Part shown: positions 50,902 to 60,989 of the stretch, piece after piece
Layout of the letters: each line of letters starts with the position of its first letter
Position numbering within the stretch: the stretch's first letter is position 1
Source of the DNA: Neorhizobium sp.
GTDB lineage: Bacteria > Pseudomonadota > Alphaproteobacteria > Rhizobiales > Rhizobiaceae
Length of the DNA: 64,000 nt
Assembly: GCA_028283725.1 (NCBI GenBank)
Contig: JAPWKC010000003.1
Span: 806,001-870,000 of the forward strand
Direction of reading: 5' to 3'
Program-made: the position numbers and the translations under genes
The notes under the pieces: generated by a model
What the model was told of the DNA's origin: nothing
Databases searched by the model: none
The model's input: only the letters and a program-made list of their open reading frames with translations

Positions 50902-53139
50902 ATGAGGGCCAACCTCAAGGATCGACGCGTGAAGCCATCCGAGTCCGATCTGAATACCGTCGATCGCGAAATCTGCGCCAGAGAACCCATCCAGATACCG
51001 GGTGCAATCCAGCCGCATGGCGCGCTCGTCGTCCTCAGGCCGGCCGACATGACCGTCATCCAGGCAAGCCGTAACGCATTCGACTATTTCGGAGAGGGTG
51101 TGACGGTTGGAAAGGCGGCCGATGGTCTGCTTGGCTCGATCGTGCCAAGGCTTGCCGAATGGCATCGATCCGTCGAGCCGGTGATGCAGGTCCATATCGC
51201 CGACACATTGCAGGTGACGGCGCATCGCTCCGGGCCATCGATCGTCGTCGAAGTCGAACATACGCCGCCGGGGCAGCTTGAAGGGCTGTTTTCGAAATTG
51301 CGCGGTTTTGCCCAGCTGCTGACCGCCAAGCCCGATATTGCCGGCTCGCTCGATGTCTCGGCGCGCATCATCGCCGATCTCACCGGCTTCGACCGGGTGC
51401 TCGCCTATCGCTTCGATGCCGAATGGAATGGCCATGTGGTCGCCGAAGCGGGCAACGGGGCTCTTCCCTCCTATCTCGACCTGCGCTTTCCCGCCGGCGA
51501 TATCCCGGCGCAGGCGCGCGCGCTTTATGCGTCGAACCGGCTGCGGATCATTCCCGATGCCGCCTATGCGGCGGTGCCGATCGAACCGGCCACCAATCCC
51601 GATACGGCCGGTCCGCTCGATCTGTCGCAGGCGCAGCTTCGCAGCGTGTCGCCGGTTCATCTCGAATATATGCGCAACATGGGAACGGCCGCGTCGATGT
51701 CGGTGTCCATCCTTGTCGATGGCCGGCTCTGGGGGCTGATCTCCTGTCACAGCGCTCATCCCCATAGCGTGCCGGTGACGATCCGCGACGCCTGCGATTT
51801 CATCGTGCAGTCGCTTGCCATGCGGATCGCAGCGCTCGTTCATGCGGAGGATGGCGCAAGCCGCGTGGCACTGTCGCGGATATCGGGTCGGTTGCTTGCG
51901 TCTATGTCGGGCAGTTTCGGCTGGGTGGACGGGCTTGTGGCGATTGCCGACGATCTTCTCGATCAGGTGGGCGCTTCGGGGGCGGCGATCGTCACCGAGG
52001 ACCGCTATCTGACCGCCGGTGACGTGCCGGACGAGGATCAAGTGCGCGGCATCGTCGAATGGCTGAAGACGAGGGACGATCAGGAGATCGTCAGCACGGC
52101 GTCGCTGTCGCAGCAGTATGGCGAGGCTGAAGATTTTGCCGCGCAGGCAAGCGGGCTGCTCGCCGTGCGGATCTCCGAACTCTATCCGAGCTGGCTGTTG
52201 TGGTTCCGGCCCGAAGTCGTGCGCACCGTGCAATGGGGTGGCGATCCGCACAAGGTGGTGCACGAGAGCGGCCGCATCCATCCGCGCAAATCCTTCGACG
52301 CGTGGCGAGAGCAGGTGCGCCTGCATGCCAGGCCGTGGACGCCGGCGGAACTGTCGGCCGCGCGCGACCTGCGCGGCGCCATCGTCGGCATCGTGCTCCG
52401 CAAGGCCGAGGAACTGGCGGAGCTCTCAAGCGAGCTGAAACGCTCCAACAAGGAGCTGGAAGCGTTTTCCTATTCCGTGTCGCACGATCTTCGCGCGCCG
52501 TTTCGCCATATCGTCGGTTTCGCGCAGCTCCTGCGGGATCGCGAGACGGGGCTCGATCCCAAGTCGCAGCATTATCTGCAGACGATATCGGACTCGGCCC
52601 TTGCTGCCGGGCGGCTGGTCGACGACCTCCTGAATTTCTCACAGCTCGGCCGTACTGCCCTCAACCGCAAGCCCGTCGACATGAACAAGCTCGTGGCCGA
52701 GGTGGTCAAGAGCGTGACGATCAGGCTTGAGGGGCGTGCCATCGAATGGTCGATCGACCGTCTGCCGCCCGCCTATGGCGACGCGACGCTTCTGCGGCAG
52801 GTGTGGTTCAACCTGATCGAGAACGCGGTGAAATACACCAGACCGCGCAATCCCGCGCATATCGCAATCAGCGGCGAAGCGGGCCACGAGCAGATGACGT
52901 ACCGCGTCGTCGATAACGGCGTCGGCTTCGACATGACCTATAGTGGCAAGCTCTTCGGCGTCTTCCAGCGGTTGCAGCGTGCCGAGGATTTCGAGGGCAC
53001 GGGCATCGGGCTCGCCCTTGTCAGGCGCATAGTCGAGCGCCATAACGGAAGTATAACCGCCACCGGCGAGGTCGATCGCGGCGCGTCTTTCGTGTTCGCC
53101 CTCCCGTCAGACATCAAGAAAGGCAGGGCAATTGCCTGA
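50902..53139 (+). CDS. bphP: Bacteriophytochrome histidine kinase
   Basis: This 745-residue red/far-red photoreceptor kinase has the order PAS-GAF-PHY-HisKA-HATPase. The biliverdin-binding Cys25 is in ICAREPIQIPGAIQPHG. The GAF motif reads FPAGDIPAQARALY, with Gly where most have Ser, and the chromophore His is in PVHLEYMRNMG. The PHY tongue has PRKSF. The kinase His528 is in SVSHDLRAP, with HATPase NLIENAVKY, DNGVGFDM and GTGIGLALV. The ATG at 50902 is chosen because it gives the Cys position and length of Agrobacterium Agp1; the frame is open to 50806. The receiver gene overlaps its end. No haem oxygenase gene is nearby. Confidence 0.93.
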   Translation: MRANLKDRRVKPSESDLNTVDREICAREPIQIPGAIQPHGALVVLRPADMTVIQASRNAFDYFGEGVTVGKAADGLLGSIVPRLAEWHRSVEPVMQVHIADTLQVTAHRSGPSIVVEVEHTPPGQLEGLFSKLRGFAQLLTAKPDIAGSLDVSARIIADLTGFDRVLAYRFDAEWNGHVVAEAGNGALPSYLDLRFPAGDIPAQARALYASNRLRIIPDAAYAAVPIEPATNPDTAGPLDLSQAQLRSVSPVHLEYMRNMGTAASMSVSILVDGRLWGLISCHSAHPHSVPVTIRDACDFIVQSLAMRIAALVHAEDGASRVALSRISGRLLASMSGSFGWVDGLVAIADDLLDQVGASGAAIVTEDRYLTAGDVPDEDQVRGIVEWLKTRDDQEIVSTASLSQQYGEAEDFAAQASGLLAVRISELYPSWLLWFRPEVVRTVQWGGDPHKVVHESGRIHPRKSFDAWREQVRLHARPWTPAELSAARDLRGAIVGIVLRKAEELAELSSELKRSNKELEAFSYSVSHDLRAPFRHIVGFAQLLRDRETGLDPKSQHYLQTISDSALAAGRLVDDLLNFSQLGRTALNRKPVDMNKLVAEVVKSVTIRLEGRAIEWSIDRLPPAYGDATLLRQVWFNLIENAVKYTRPRNPAHIAISGEAGHEQMTYRVVDNGVGFDMTYSGKLFGVFQRLQRAEDFEGTGIGLALVRRIVERHNGSITATGEVDRGASFVFALPSDIKKGRAIA

Positions 53140-53590
53140 GATACGCCCCATCCTGCTGGTCGAGGACAATCCTCGCGACCTGGAGCTTACACTGGCCGCG
53201 CTGGAGAAATGCCAGCTTGCCAACGAGATCGTGATCGCCCGCGACGGAGCCGAAGCGATCGACTACCTGTTTGCCCGCGGCATCCATGCGGAGCGCCCGG
53301 CCGGCGATCCGACCGTCGTGCTGCTCGACCTCAAACTGCCGAAGGTCGACGGACTGGAAGTGCTCGACACGGTGAAGAAGCATGCCGGCCTGCGGCATGT
53401 CCCGATCGTCATGCTCACCTCGTCGCGCGAGGAGCAGGATCTGGTTAGAAGCTACGAACTCGGGGTTAACGCCTTCGTCGTCAAGCCCGTCGAGTTCAAC
53501 GAATTCTTCAAGGCCATTCAGGACCTCGGCGTCTTCTGGGCGCTGCTCAACGAGCCGCCACCGGGACTACGGAGCCAAAATGCCATCTGA
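53132..53590 (+). CDS. Single-domain response regulator, Rcp1-like
   Basis: This 152-residue receiver-only protein has an acidic pocket (VEDNPRD, residues 10-16), phosphoacceptor Asp66 in VVLLDLKLPKVDG, Thr/Ser in MLTSSREEQD and Lys in FVVKPVEFNEF. It matches the small regulators encoded next to phytochromes in cyanobacteria and rhizobia. It probably receives phosphate from the bacteriophytochrome His528. The TTG start overlaps the kinase stop by eight bases, with AGGCAGGG upstream. It has no output domain, so it must act by phosphotransfer or protein contact. Confidence 0.9.
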   Translation: MPEIRPILLVEDNPRDLELTLAALEKCQLANEIVIARDGAEAIDYLFARGIHAERPAGDPTVVLLDLKLPKVDGLEVLDTVKKHAGLRHVPIVMLTSSREEQDLVRSYELGVNAFVVKPVEFNEFFKAIQDLGVFWALLNEPPPGLRSQNAI

Positions 53591-54629
53591 CATGATCGAA
53601 GAACGGCCAAGAATTCTGCTGCTCGAAGACAGTCCGCTCGATGCGGAACTGATCCGCGAACATCTCGAAGGGATTTCGCCGGAACCCACGATCATCCGCG
53701 CAGAAACGCGGGCCGACTACATGATGGCGCTCGACGCGCGGGGTTTCGATCTCATTCTGTCGGATTTCTCGCTGCCGGATTTCGATGGCATGACGGCGCT
53801 CGAAATGGCGAGCGAGCAGGTGCCGGATGTACCGTTCATCTTCGTATCGGGCGTGCTCGGCGAAGAGGTGGCGATCGAATCCTTTCGCCGCGGCGCCACC
53901 GATTACGTGCTGAAACAGCGGCTGATCCGACTGAGAGCAGCCGTCGAGCGCGCGCTTGCCGAAGCCCGCGAGAAAGCGGCTCTGCGCCGCGCCCAGCAGC
54001 AGAAGGAGCTGCTGGTCCGCGAGCTCAGCCACCGGGTGAAAAACACGATGGCGATGGTGATGTCGCTGGTGCGCCGCACGGCGCGCAACAGTGCCGACGT
54101 CGATAGCTATGTCGTCAATCTTCTCGGCCGGTTGCGAGCGATGGCGGATGCCCATGCGCTGCTCTTCGAGACCAATTGGAGCGAGGCCGAACTTGCCGAC
54201 GTGATTTCACGCACGCTTGCCCCGCATCTTCAGGGTCGCGGCGCGCGGTTCGAGATCGATAACGGCCCTTCTGTCCGGCTCGGCCCGAAAGCGGCACTGG
54301 CACTCAGCATGGTGTTCAACGAATTGACGACCAATGCCGTCAAATATGGCGCGCTGTCGAACGAGACAGGCAGGGTCGTCATCGGCTGGTGTATCGAGCC
54401 GAAAACAGCGGAAGACGGCAGCGAAGGGCGCGAGGTGCTGCTGCGCTGGCGCGAGATCGGCGGCCCGTCCGTCACCCAGCCTGCCGACGAGGGTTTCGGG
54501 ACGACGCTGATCCAGCGCAGCATTCAATACGAATTGCAGGGGGATGCGCAGATGGCTTACGAGCCCAACGGCCTCATCTGCATGATCTCTTTCCCGTTCG
54601 GTCTGACGGAAGACGCAGAAACCGCGTGA
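53580..54629 (+). CDS. Receiver-HWE histidine kinase hybrid
   Basis: This 349-residue soluble protein has an N-terminal receiver (phosphoacceptor Asp62 in LILSDFSLPDFDG, Lys in YVLKQRL), a short helix and a C-terminal HWE-family kinase. The kinase His151 is in ELSHRVKNTMAMV. The N box FNELTTNAVKYGALS and the WxE motif (RWREIGG), followed by GFGTTLI, identify the HWE type. It overlaps the preceding receiver gene by 11 bases and has GGAG upstream of the ATG. The domain order suggests a kinase whose activity is set by phosphorylation, downstream of the phytochrome. Partner output is unknown. Confidence 0.9.
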   Translation: MPSDMIEERPRILLLEDSPLDAELIREHLEGISPEPTIIRAETRADYMMALDARGFDLILSDFSLPDFDGMTALEMASEQVPDVPFIFVSGVLGEEVAIESFRRGATDYVLKQRLIRLRAAVERALAEAREKAALRRAQQQKELLVRELSHRVKNTMAMVMSLVRRTARNSADVDSYVVNLLGRLRAMADAHALLFETNWSEAELADVISRTLAPHLQGRGARFEIDNGPSVRLGPKAALALSMVFNELTTNAVKYGALSNETGRVVIGWCIEPKTAEDGSEGREVLLRWREIGGPSVTQPADEGFGTTLIQRSIQYELQGDAQMAYEPNGLICMISFPFGLTEDAETA

Positions 54630-54647
54630 AGCGCCGGGGCGCGTCCG

Positions 54648-55055
54648 TCAGGCCGCGTCCTGCTGCAGGCCAAAGGTTTCCTTCATCAAAAGCGTTAGTT
54701 TCTGCGCCGTCCACGGCTTTGCGAGAAGCGGCAGGCCGGTGAGCCTGGCCTTTACTTCCGGCAGTTCGGCATAGCCGCTGCAGATGATGAAGGGGATGTT
54801 CTTTTCCTTCAACAGGTCGATGACCGGGAAGGAGAGTTCGCCATGCAGATTGAGGTCGACGATCGCGCCGTCCAGCGCATTGCGGGGAATGGCGTCCAGC
54901 GCATCGGAAATCCGGCCGAACGGCCCGACGATGCGGTTTCCATGGCGCAACAGGTGATCTTCCATGTCCATTGCAAGAAGAAGATCGTCTTCCAGAAGAA
55001 GAATGGCGGGCTGTTCTGCGGTCATTTTCGGTTCAGACATCGTATCGCTAGGCAT
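54648..55055 (-). CDS. Single-domain response regulator
   Basis: This receiver-only protein of about 135 residues shows LLLEDDLLLAMDMEDHL, phosphoacceptor Asp67 in AIVDLNLHG, an FIICSGYAE switch segment and LAKPW with the conserved Lys. Such small receivers are frequent partners of HWE kinases in rhizobia, and it is convergent with the HWE kinase gene 18 bases away. The start is uncertain; ATG 55055 is used, with 55040 and 55025 as alternatives, and none has a strong ribosome-binding site. Confidence 0.82.
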   Translation of the reverse strand: MPSDTMSEPKMTAEQPAILLLEDDLLLAMDMEDHLLRHGNRIVGPFGRISDALDAIPRNALDGAIVDLNLHGELSFPVIDLLKEKNIPFIICSGYAELPEVKARLTGLPLLAKPWTAQKLTLLMKETFGLQQDAA

Positions 55056-55263
55056 CACATCAGTAGACTGGGACAAGATAAAAGCACGAGTGGCAGAAAC
55101 TGGGGCAGGCTTGACGCTTGTCAAGACATCGCGTTTTACCGGCCGACAGGTTTCGAGGTGGTAAAGGGTCGTGGTGAACATATCGCGGATCCTCCCGAAG
55201 GCGAACGGGCGCCTACGGGAGGGATGCATTCCGGTTGATGCGCGGGCGCCGGCGGACAGGTGA

Positions 55264-56274
55264 TCAGGCGGCAAGATTGTGGCGCGGATCGAAACCGTCT
55301 GCTGCCTTCCATCGGCTGACGAAATCCGCCAGGTCCGCATCCGGCTCCTGCGGCAGCACGATCTTCAGCGTGACGAAGAGATCGCCCCTGATGTCGCCTC
55401 CGATATCGCCCCCGACATTGCCATTGCCGCCATCGCGCTTGGAAAGGCCCTTGCCCTTGAGGCGCAGCACGGTGCCGGTGTTGGAATTCGGTTTGAGCGT
55501 CATCTGCACCGAACCGGTCGGGGTCGGAACCTTCACCTTGCCGCCGAGCACGGCTTCCTTGAGCGAGATCGGCAGGTCGATGCGGATATCGTCGCCGTCC
55601 TGGGCAAAGAGCGGATGCGGGCGGATGCCGATCGCGATATAGGCATCACCCCGCGTGCCCTTGCCGAGACCGGAGGAGCCTTTGCCGCGCAGGCGAAGCA
55701 CCTGCCCGTCGCGGGTGCCGGCGGGGATCTTCACCTCAAGCGCGGCGCCGTCCGGCAGCGTCACCGTCGCGGTCGTGCCGTTGACGGCATCGAGGAAATC
55801 GACCTCCATGGTGAAGCGCAGGTCGTTGCCCTTTGCATTGAGATCGCCAGACTGGAAATCGCCCGGCCGGAAGCCGCCGAAGCCCTGCGGGCCGTGCCCG
55901 GTCCCGCCGCGGCGCGACATGAAGCTTGCAAAGATATCCTCGAAATCATCCATGCCGCCGCCGGCCGAGAAGCCGGAAAATCCGGAGGAGCGGAAGCGAT
56001 CTGTGCCATCGGCGCCGGCCGTCTCCCAATCGACATGCGGGGCACGCTCGACGCCGTTGATATCGATCAGGCCACGATCGAAAAGGGCACGCTTGTCCTC
56101 GTCGCCGAGGATCTCGTGGGCGAGCGAAATTTCCTTGAAGGCGTCCTCGGCCTTTTTGTCGCCGGGGTTCAGGTCGGGGTGGTGTGTCTTGGCGAGCTTG
56201 CGAAAGGCACTCCGGATGTCCTTGGCGCTCGCATCGGGCTTGACGCCCAGAATGTCATAAGGGTCTGTTCTCAT
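55264..56274 (-). CDS. DnaJ/CbpA-type J-domain co-chaperone
   Basis: This 336-residue J-protein has an N-terminal J domain (DPYDILGVKPDASAKDIRSAFRKLAKTHHPDLNPGD, HPD at about 32-34), a Gly/Phe-rich linker (residues 92-130) and two beta-barrel peptide-binding domains. There is no zinc-finger cysteine cluster, so it is CbpA/DnaJ class II. It stimulates DnaK ATPase and delivers substrates. A short GGNGNVGGDIGGDIRGD repeat sits in the second barrel. The ATG with GGAGAAG upstream is chosen. It is monocistronic as far as can be seen. Confidence 0.9.
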   Translation of the reverse strand: MRTDPYDILGVKPDASAKDIRSAFRKLAKTHHPDLNPGDKKAEDAFKEISLAHEILGDEDKRALFDRGLIDINGVERAPHVDWETAGADGTDRFRSSGFSGFSAGGGMDDFEDIFASFMSRRGGTGHGPQGFGGFRPGDFQSGDLNAKGNDLRFTMEVDFLDAVNGTTATVTLPDGAALEVKIPAGTRDGQVLRLRGKGSSGLGKGTRGDAYIAIGIRPHPLFAQDGDDIRIDLPISLKEAVLGGKVKVPTPTGSVQMTLKPNSNTGTVLRLKGKGLSKRDGGNGNVGGDIGGDIRGDLFVTLKIVLPQEPDADLADFVSRWKAADGFDPRHNLAA

Positions 56275-56499
56275 CGTCTTCTCCATATCCTCGATCGAGC
56301 AACATGGCGTTCGGAAGCTGCAACAGCCTTCCGGTCCAGCCGGACCCGTTTCGGCGACCGGCAGTGAAGATGTAAGAACGGAGAAAATGGCTTTCAATAC
56401 GTGACACACCATCGGCCCGGCATTGTGATGGTGCCGGGCCCAAAGTCGCGGGCCGAAGGTGGCGGGCCGTCGTCGGCGGCCAATATGCCTGCCTTCGTC

Positions 56500-57735
56500 T
56501 CAGGCCTTCTCTTCCCAGAGCTTTGCCAGTTCCACGATGGTCGAAACGGCCTTTTCCATATCCTGGCTGCTCACCCATTCGAGCGGCGAATGGAAGGCAT
56601 GGCCGCCGGCAAAGATATTGGGGCAGGGCAGGCCCATGAAGGACAGGCGCGAACCGTCGGTACCGCCGCGGATACTGCCGCGCACCGGCTCCATGCCGGC
56701 ACGACGGATGGCCTCGATGGCGTTGTCGACGACGTCCGGGTGCTTGTCGAGTACGTCCTTCATGTTGCGATACTGGTGCCGGACGGTCAGCGTGTGGGTC
56801 GAGCCGGGATAGGATGCGAGAACGTCGGCTGTGATCTTCTTGAGAAGGTCTTCCTTCTCGATCAGGCCTTTTTCGGTGAAGTCGCGGACGATGAGGCTGA
56901 TCTTTGCCTTTTCCATCACGCCGGTGACGCCGACCGGGTGGATAAAGCCCTGGCTGCCGCGGGTCGTTTCCGGCGCCATGTCCTTCGGCAGGCGATCGAT
57001 GACGGCGCCGGCGATGCGGATGGCATTCTCCATCTTGCCATAGGCAAAACCCGGATGGATGGCGACGCCGGTGATCTCGATCTCGACGCCATCGGCCGAA
57101 AAGGTCTCGTCCTCGATCGTGCCGGCCGTCTCGCCGTCGAGCGTATAGCCGAAATCGGCGCCGAGCTTCTGGAGGTCGACCTTTTCAACGCCGCGGGCGA
57201 TTTCCTCGTCGGGGGTGAAGAGGATACGGATCGCGCCATGCCTGATATCCGGATTGTCGATCAGGTGCCTTGCGGCCGAAACGATCTCGGCAAGGCCTGC
57301 CTTGTCGTCGGCGCCGAGCAGCGTCGTGCCGTCCGACGTGATGATGTCATGGCCGATCTGATCCTTCAGCGCCTTGTTCTCGCTTGCACGGATGATGCGG
57401 TTCTTGTCGCCGGGCAGGGCTATGTCGCCGCCCTGATAGTTGCGGATCAGCTGCGGCTTGACGTCCGTGCCGGAAAAGTCCGGCGCGGTGTCCATATGGG
57501 CGCAGAAGCAGATGACGGGGACGTTGTTCTTGCCGGTATTGGCCGGGATCGTCGCATAGACATAGCCATGCTCGTCGAGATGCGCGTCGGTCAGACCGAT
57601 CTCCAGCAGTTCCTCCACGAGGATCCGGCCGAGCGTCAGCTGCTTTGATGTCGAGGGCTGGGTGGGGGATGAGGCGTCAGACTGGGTGTCGATCACGACA
57701 TAACGAAGGAAACGGTCGGTAACAGTATCGGTCAT
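56500..57735 (-). CDS. pepT: Peptidase T (tripeptide aminopeptidase)
   Basis: This 411-residue cytoplasmic M20-family metallopeptidase removes N-terminal residues from tripeptides. The metal-binding His/Asp is in CFCAHMDTAPD, the bridging Asp in GADDKAGLAEI, the catalytic Glu pair in FTPDEEIARG, and the terminal ligand His in FAGGHAFHSPLEWVSSQDM. SRLSFMGLPCPNIF is typical of PepT. The length equals the E. coli enzyme. It stands alone between dnaJ and the sugar-acid operon. Confidence 0.95.
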   Translation of the reverse strand: MTDTVTDRFLRYVVIDTQSDASSPTQPSTSKQLTLGRILVEELLEIGLTDAHLDEHGYVYATIPANTGKNNVPVICFCAHMDTAPDFSGTDVKPQLIRNYQGGDIALPGDKNRIIRASENKALKDQIGHDIITSDGTTLLGADDKAGLAEIVSAARHLIDNPDIRHGAIRILFTPDEEIARGVEKVDLQKLGADFGYTLDGETAGTIEDETFSADGVEIEITGVAIHPGFAYGKMENAIRIAGAVIDRLPKDMAPETTRGSQGFIHPVGVTGVMEKAKISLIVRDFTEKGLIEKEDLLKKITADVLASYPGSTHTLTVRHQYRNMKDVLDKHPDVVDNAIEAIRRAGMEPVRGSIRGGTDGSRLSFMGLPCPNIFAGGHAFHSPLEWVSSQDMEKAVSTIVELAKLWEEKA

Positions 57736-57840
57736 GGCTCAAAATCCGCAATGATTGCTCAAGGATGCTCAAGACCATAGCGGGGCAGGATGCAATGCGA
57801 AACGGCTTTTATGCCGGCTTGGAGCGATGACGCACCGGCG

Positions 57841-57867
57841 GGTCCGGCAGGTCCGGCAGGTCCGGCC
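57841..57867. repeat. 9-bp GGTCCGGCA tandem repeat
   Basis: Three copies of GGTCCGGC(A/C) lie head to tail in the intergenic space between pepT and gli, outside any likely gene. Confidence 0.8.
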
Positions 57868-57912
57868 TAGCGGGCGGGCGCGGAGCAGGCGATCGGCCGC
57901 TCCGCGATAATC

Positions 57913-58809
57913 CTATTGGTTCGATGCGACCCATTTCGACAGGCCGTAAAGCGTTTGCGGATTTTCGACCAGGGCCAGATGACGGGCGCGGTCATCGCCG
58001 AGCCAGCCGAGCGAGGTATCCGTCAATGCGGCGTCGTCGGGGTAATCCGCCTGTTCCTTCGCCAGATTATGCGGCCAGTTGGTGCCCCAGACGATACGCT
58101 CTGGCGCATGGGCCGCGATCGCTCTGGAGAAGGCCGCGACGTCGGAAAAATCCGGGCCGCCGGTCTTCGACGATTCATAGGGGCCGGTGAACTTGAACCA
58201 GCAGCGGCCGATATCGATCAGGCGCTTGAGCGCCGATATCTGCGGGCTTTCCGGCGTGACGCCGCAGAAGAATTTTCCGTGGTGATCGAGCACCCAGCGG
58301 CTCTTCAGCTTTGCAAGGCGCGGCTCGTGTTCCTCGATATTGCTGCCGTCGAACTGGACGGCGACCATCCAGCCGCGGCCGGCCGCCATGGCATCCACGG
58401 CTTCGAGATGATCGAGGTTCACGCCGCCGCCGGGGAGATCCATGATGCGAAGGCCGATGATGCGGCCTTCTCCATACCGGTCGAGCTCGCTGTCGGCGAT
58501 GTCGCCGGGAACGGCTGCCACGCCCCAGGCGGTGTCGGGCCTTGCGCCCTGCATGTCGGCAAGCGCTGCGAGAAGGTTTTCGTTGTCGCGCTGGTGGGCA
58601 TTGCCCTGGGTGACGATCACCCTGTCGATGCCGAGCCAGTCCATGATCTTTCGATATTGCGCCGGTGTCGGCAGATCGCCGGCCGGGATGGGCGGGCCGC
58701 CTTCAAGGGCCGGATAGCCGGGCAGATACATGTGCGTCTGCACATCGACGGCACCTGACGGCAGCGGCGTGCGGAGCGGGGTTCCGGTGAGTGGACGGAC
58801 AAGCATCAT
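57913..58809 (-). CDS. gli: D-galactarolactone isomerase (amidohydrolase superfamily)
   Basis: This 298-residue amidohydrolase-superfamily protein (COG3618) has GAVDVQTHMYLPGYPALEGGPP near the N-terminus, where the family HxH region lies. VLDHHGKFF is in the middle, and IVWGTNWPHNL carries the late Asp/Trp barrel segment. In Agrobacterium the gene next to gci encodes an isomerase that interconverts galactaro-1,5- and 1,4-lactones; gene order and sequence pattern agree here. It overlaps gci by four bases, with GGGAGATCT before the ATG. It supplies the 1,4-lactone form that Gci uses. A general lactonase role is the alternative. Confidence 0.85.
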   Translation of the reverse strand: MMLVRPLTGTPLRTPLPSGAVDVQTHMYLPGYPALEGGPPIPAGDLPTPAQYRKIMDWLGIDRVIVTQGNAHQRDNENLLAALADMQGARPDTAWGVAAVPGDIADSELDRYGEGRIIGLRIMDLPGGGVNLDHLEAVDAMAAGRGWMVAVQFDGSNIEEHEPRLAKLKSRWVLDHHGKFFCGVTPESPQISALKRLIDIGRCWFKFTGPYESSKTGGPDFSDVAAFSRAIAAHAPERIVWGTNWPHNLAKEQADYPDDAALTDTSLGWLGDDRARHLALVENPQTLYGLSKWVASNQ

Positions 58810-59954
58810 AGATCTCCCATGCGATATTCCTTGAGCGCGTCGCGATTGATCTCGATCCCGAGGCCGGGGCCATCCGGGATCTTGACCACGCCACGCTCAT
58901 GCTCGATCGGCGTCTTGACGATCGCCTGGCGGAAAGGGTTGTGGGTCCGGTCGAATTCCAGAATGGGTTCGATCGGGTTGGTGCGAACGGGGCTCGGCAC
59001 CATCGCCGCCATGAATTGCAGGGCAGCGGCGATATGAACGGCGGTGCCCCAGACATGCGGCACGACGCGGACGCCATGCAGAGCCGCCAGATCGGCGACG
59101 CGCTTTGCCTCGGTAAAGCCGCCGACACCGGCGAGATCGGGCTGGATGATATCGACGGCGCGGGTCTCGATCGGTTCGCGCATCGCCCAGCGGGTATGCC
59201 AGGTTTCGCCGCCGGCAACCGGGATCGGCTGGCGGGCGCGCACTTCGCGATAGGCGGCCAGCTGTTCGGGCACGACCGGCTCCTCGAACCAGTCGATATC
59301 ATAGTGTGCTGCGGCATTGCCGAGCCTGATTGCTTCCACCGCATCATAGCCGTGGTTCGCATCGATCATGAGGCGCATGTCGGGGCCCGCGGCCTCGCGC
59401 ACGGCACGGATAACGCGCAGATCCTCTTCCACGCCGAAGCCGATCTTGATCTTGGTGGCGTGAAAGCCATCGGCGCGGTAGCGCGCGACATCGCTCGCAT
59501 TATCCTCCACCCGGTCGACGCCGTCGCGCTTGAAGCTCCCGGTCGCATAGGCGCGCACGCTTTCACGCAAGCGTCCGCCGAGCAGGATGGAGACGGGCAC
59601 GCCAAAATGCTTGCCCTTGATATCCCAAAGCGCCATGTCGATGCCGGAGAGCGCGGTAATGGTGAGGCCGCGCTGCCCCTGATCGCGCATCGCATTGTAG
59701 AGCTGCGCCCAGATCTTCTCGGTCTCGAGCGGATTGGCGCCGATCAGCCAGTTGGCATAGGCGGCGACGACGGCGGCATTCGGGCGCGCGGGGCCGAGGC
59801 ATTCGCCCCAGCCGACCGTGCCGTCCTCACATTCGATCTCGACCAGAACATGGGCGCGACGATCGAAGCGCATCGATGCGCTTTCGAAGGCGACGTCGAG
59901 CCTGTGTTCCAGAAGGTGGGTGCGAACCGCCGCGATCTTCATCTGATACGTCAT
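58806..59954 (-). CDS. gci: D-galactarolactone cycloisomerase (enolase superfamily)
   Basis: This 382-residue protein of the mandelate-racemase subgroup very closely matches Agrobacterium Gci as I remember it (MKI-AVRTHLLEHRLD, FESASMRFDRRAHVLVEIE). It opens the galactaro-1,4-lactone ring by beta-elimination to 3-deoxy-2-keto-hexarate. KxK is in TKIKIGFG, the metal ligands are in LMIDANHGY, WFEEPVVPE and VAGGETWH, and the catalytic His is in VVPHVWG. The ATG at 59954 follows GAGGAAG at 12 bases; the ATG at 59942 (MKIAAVR) matches the known N-terminus and may be used instead. It sits between kdgD and gli. Confidence 0.92.
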   Translation of the reverse strand: MTYQMKIAAVRTHLLEHRLDVAFESASMRFDRRAHVLVEIECEDGTVGWGECLGPARPNAAVVAAYANWLIGANPLETEKIWAQLYNAMRDQGQRGLTITALSGIDMALWDIKGKHFGVPVSILLGGRLRESVRAYATGSFKRDGVDRVEDNASDVARYRADGFHATKIKIGFGVEEDLRVIRAVREAAGPDMRLMIDANHGYDAVEAIRLGNAAAHYDIDWFEEPVVPEQLAAYREVRARQPIPVAGGETWHTRWAMREPIETRAVDIIQPDLAGVGGFTEAKRVADLAALHGVRVVPHVWGTAVHIAAALQFMAAMVPSPVRTNPIEPILEFDRTHNPFRQAIVKTPIEHERGVVKIPDGPGLGIEINRDALKEYRMGDL

Positions 59955-59994
59955 CTGCTGTCGCTTCTTCCTCATTGCCGTGCTTGCGCATGGC

Positions 59995-60982
<988 letters not shown>

Positions 60983-60989
<7 letters not shown>

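Noticed and set aside
57841..57867. Possible CRISPR-like or regulatory repeat (GGTCCGGCA)3
   Set aside because: Only three 9-bp units with no spacers; it is a simple tandem repeat.
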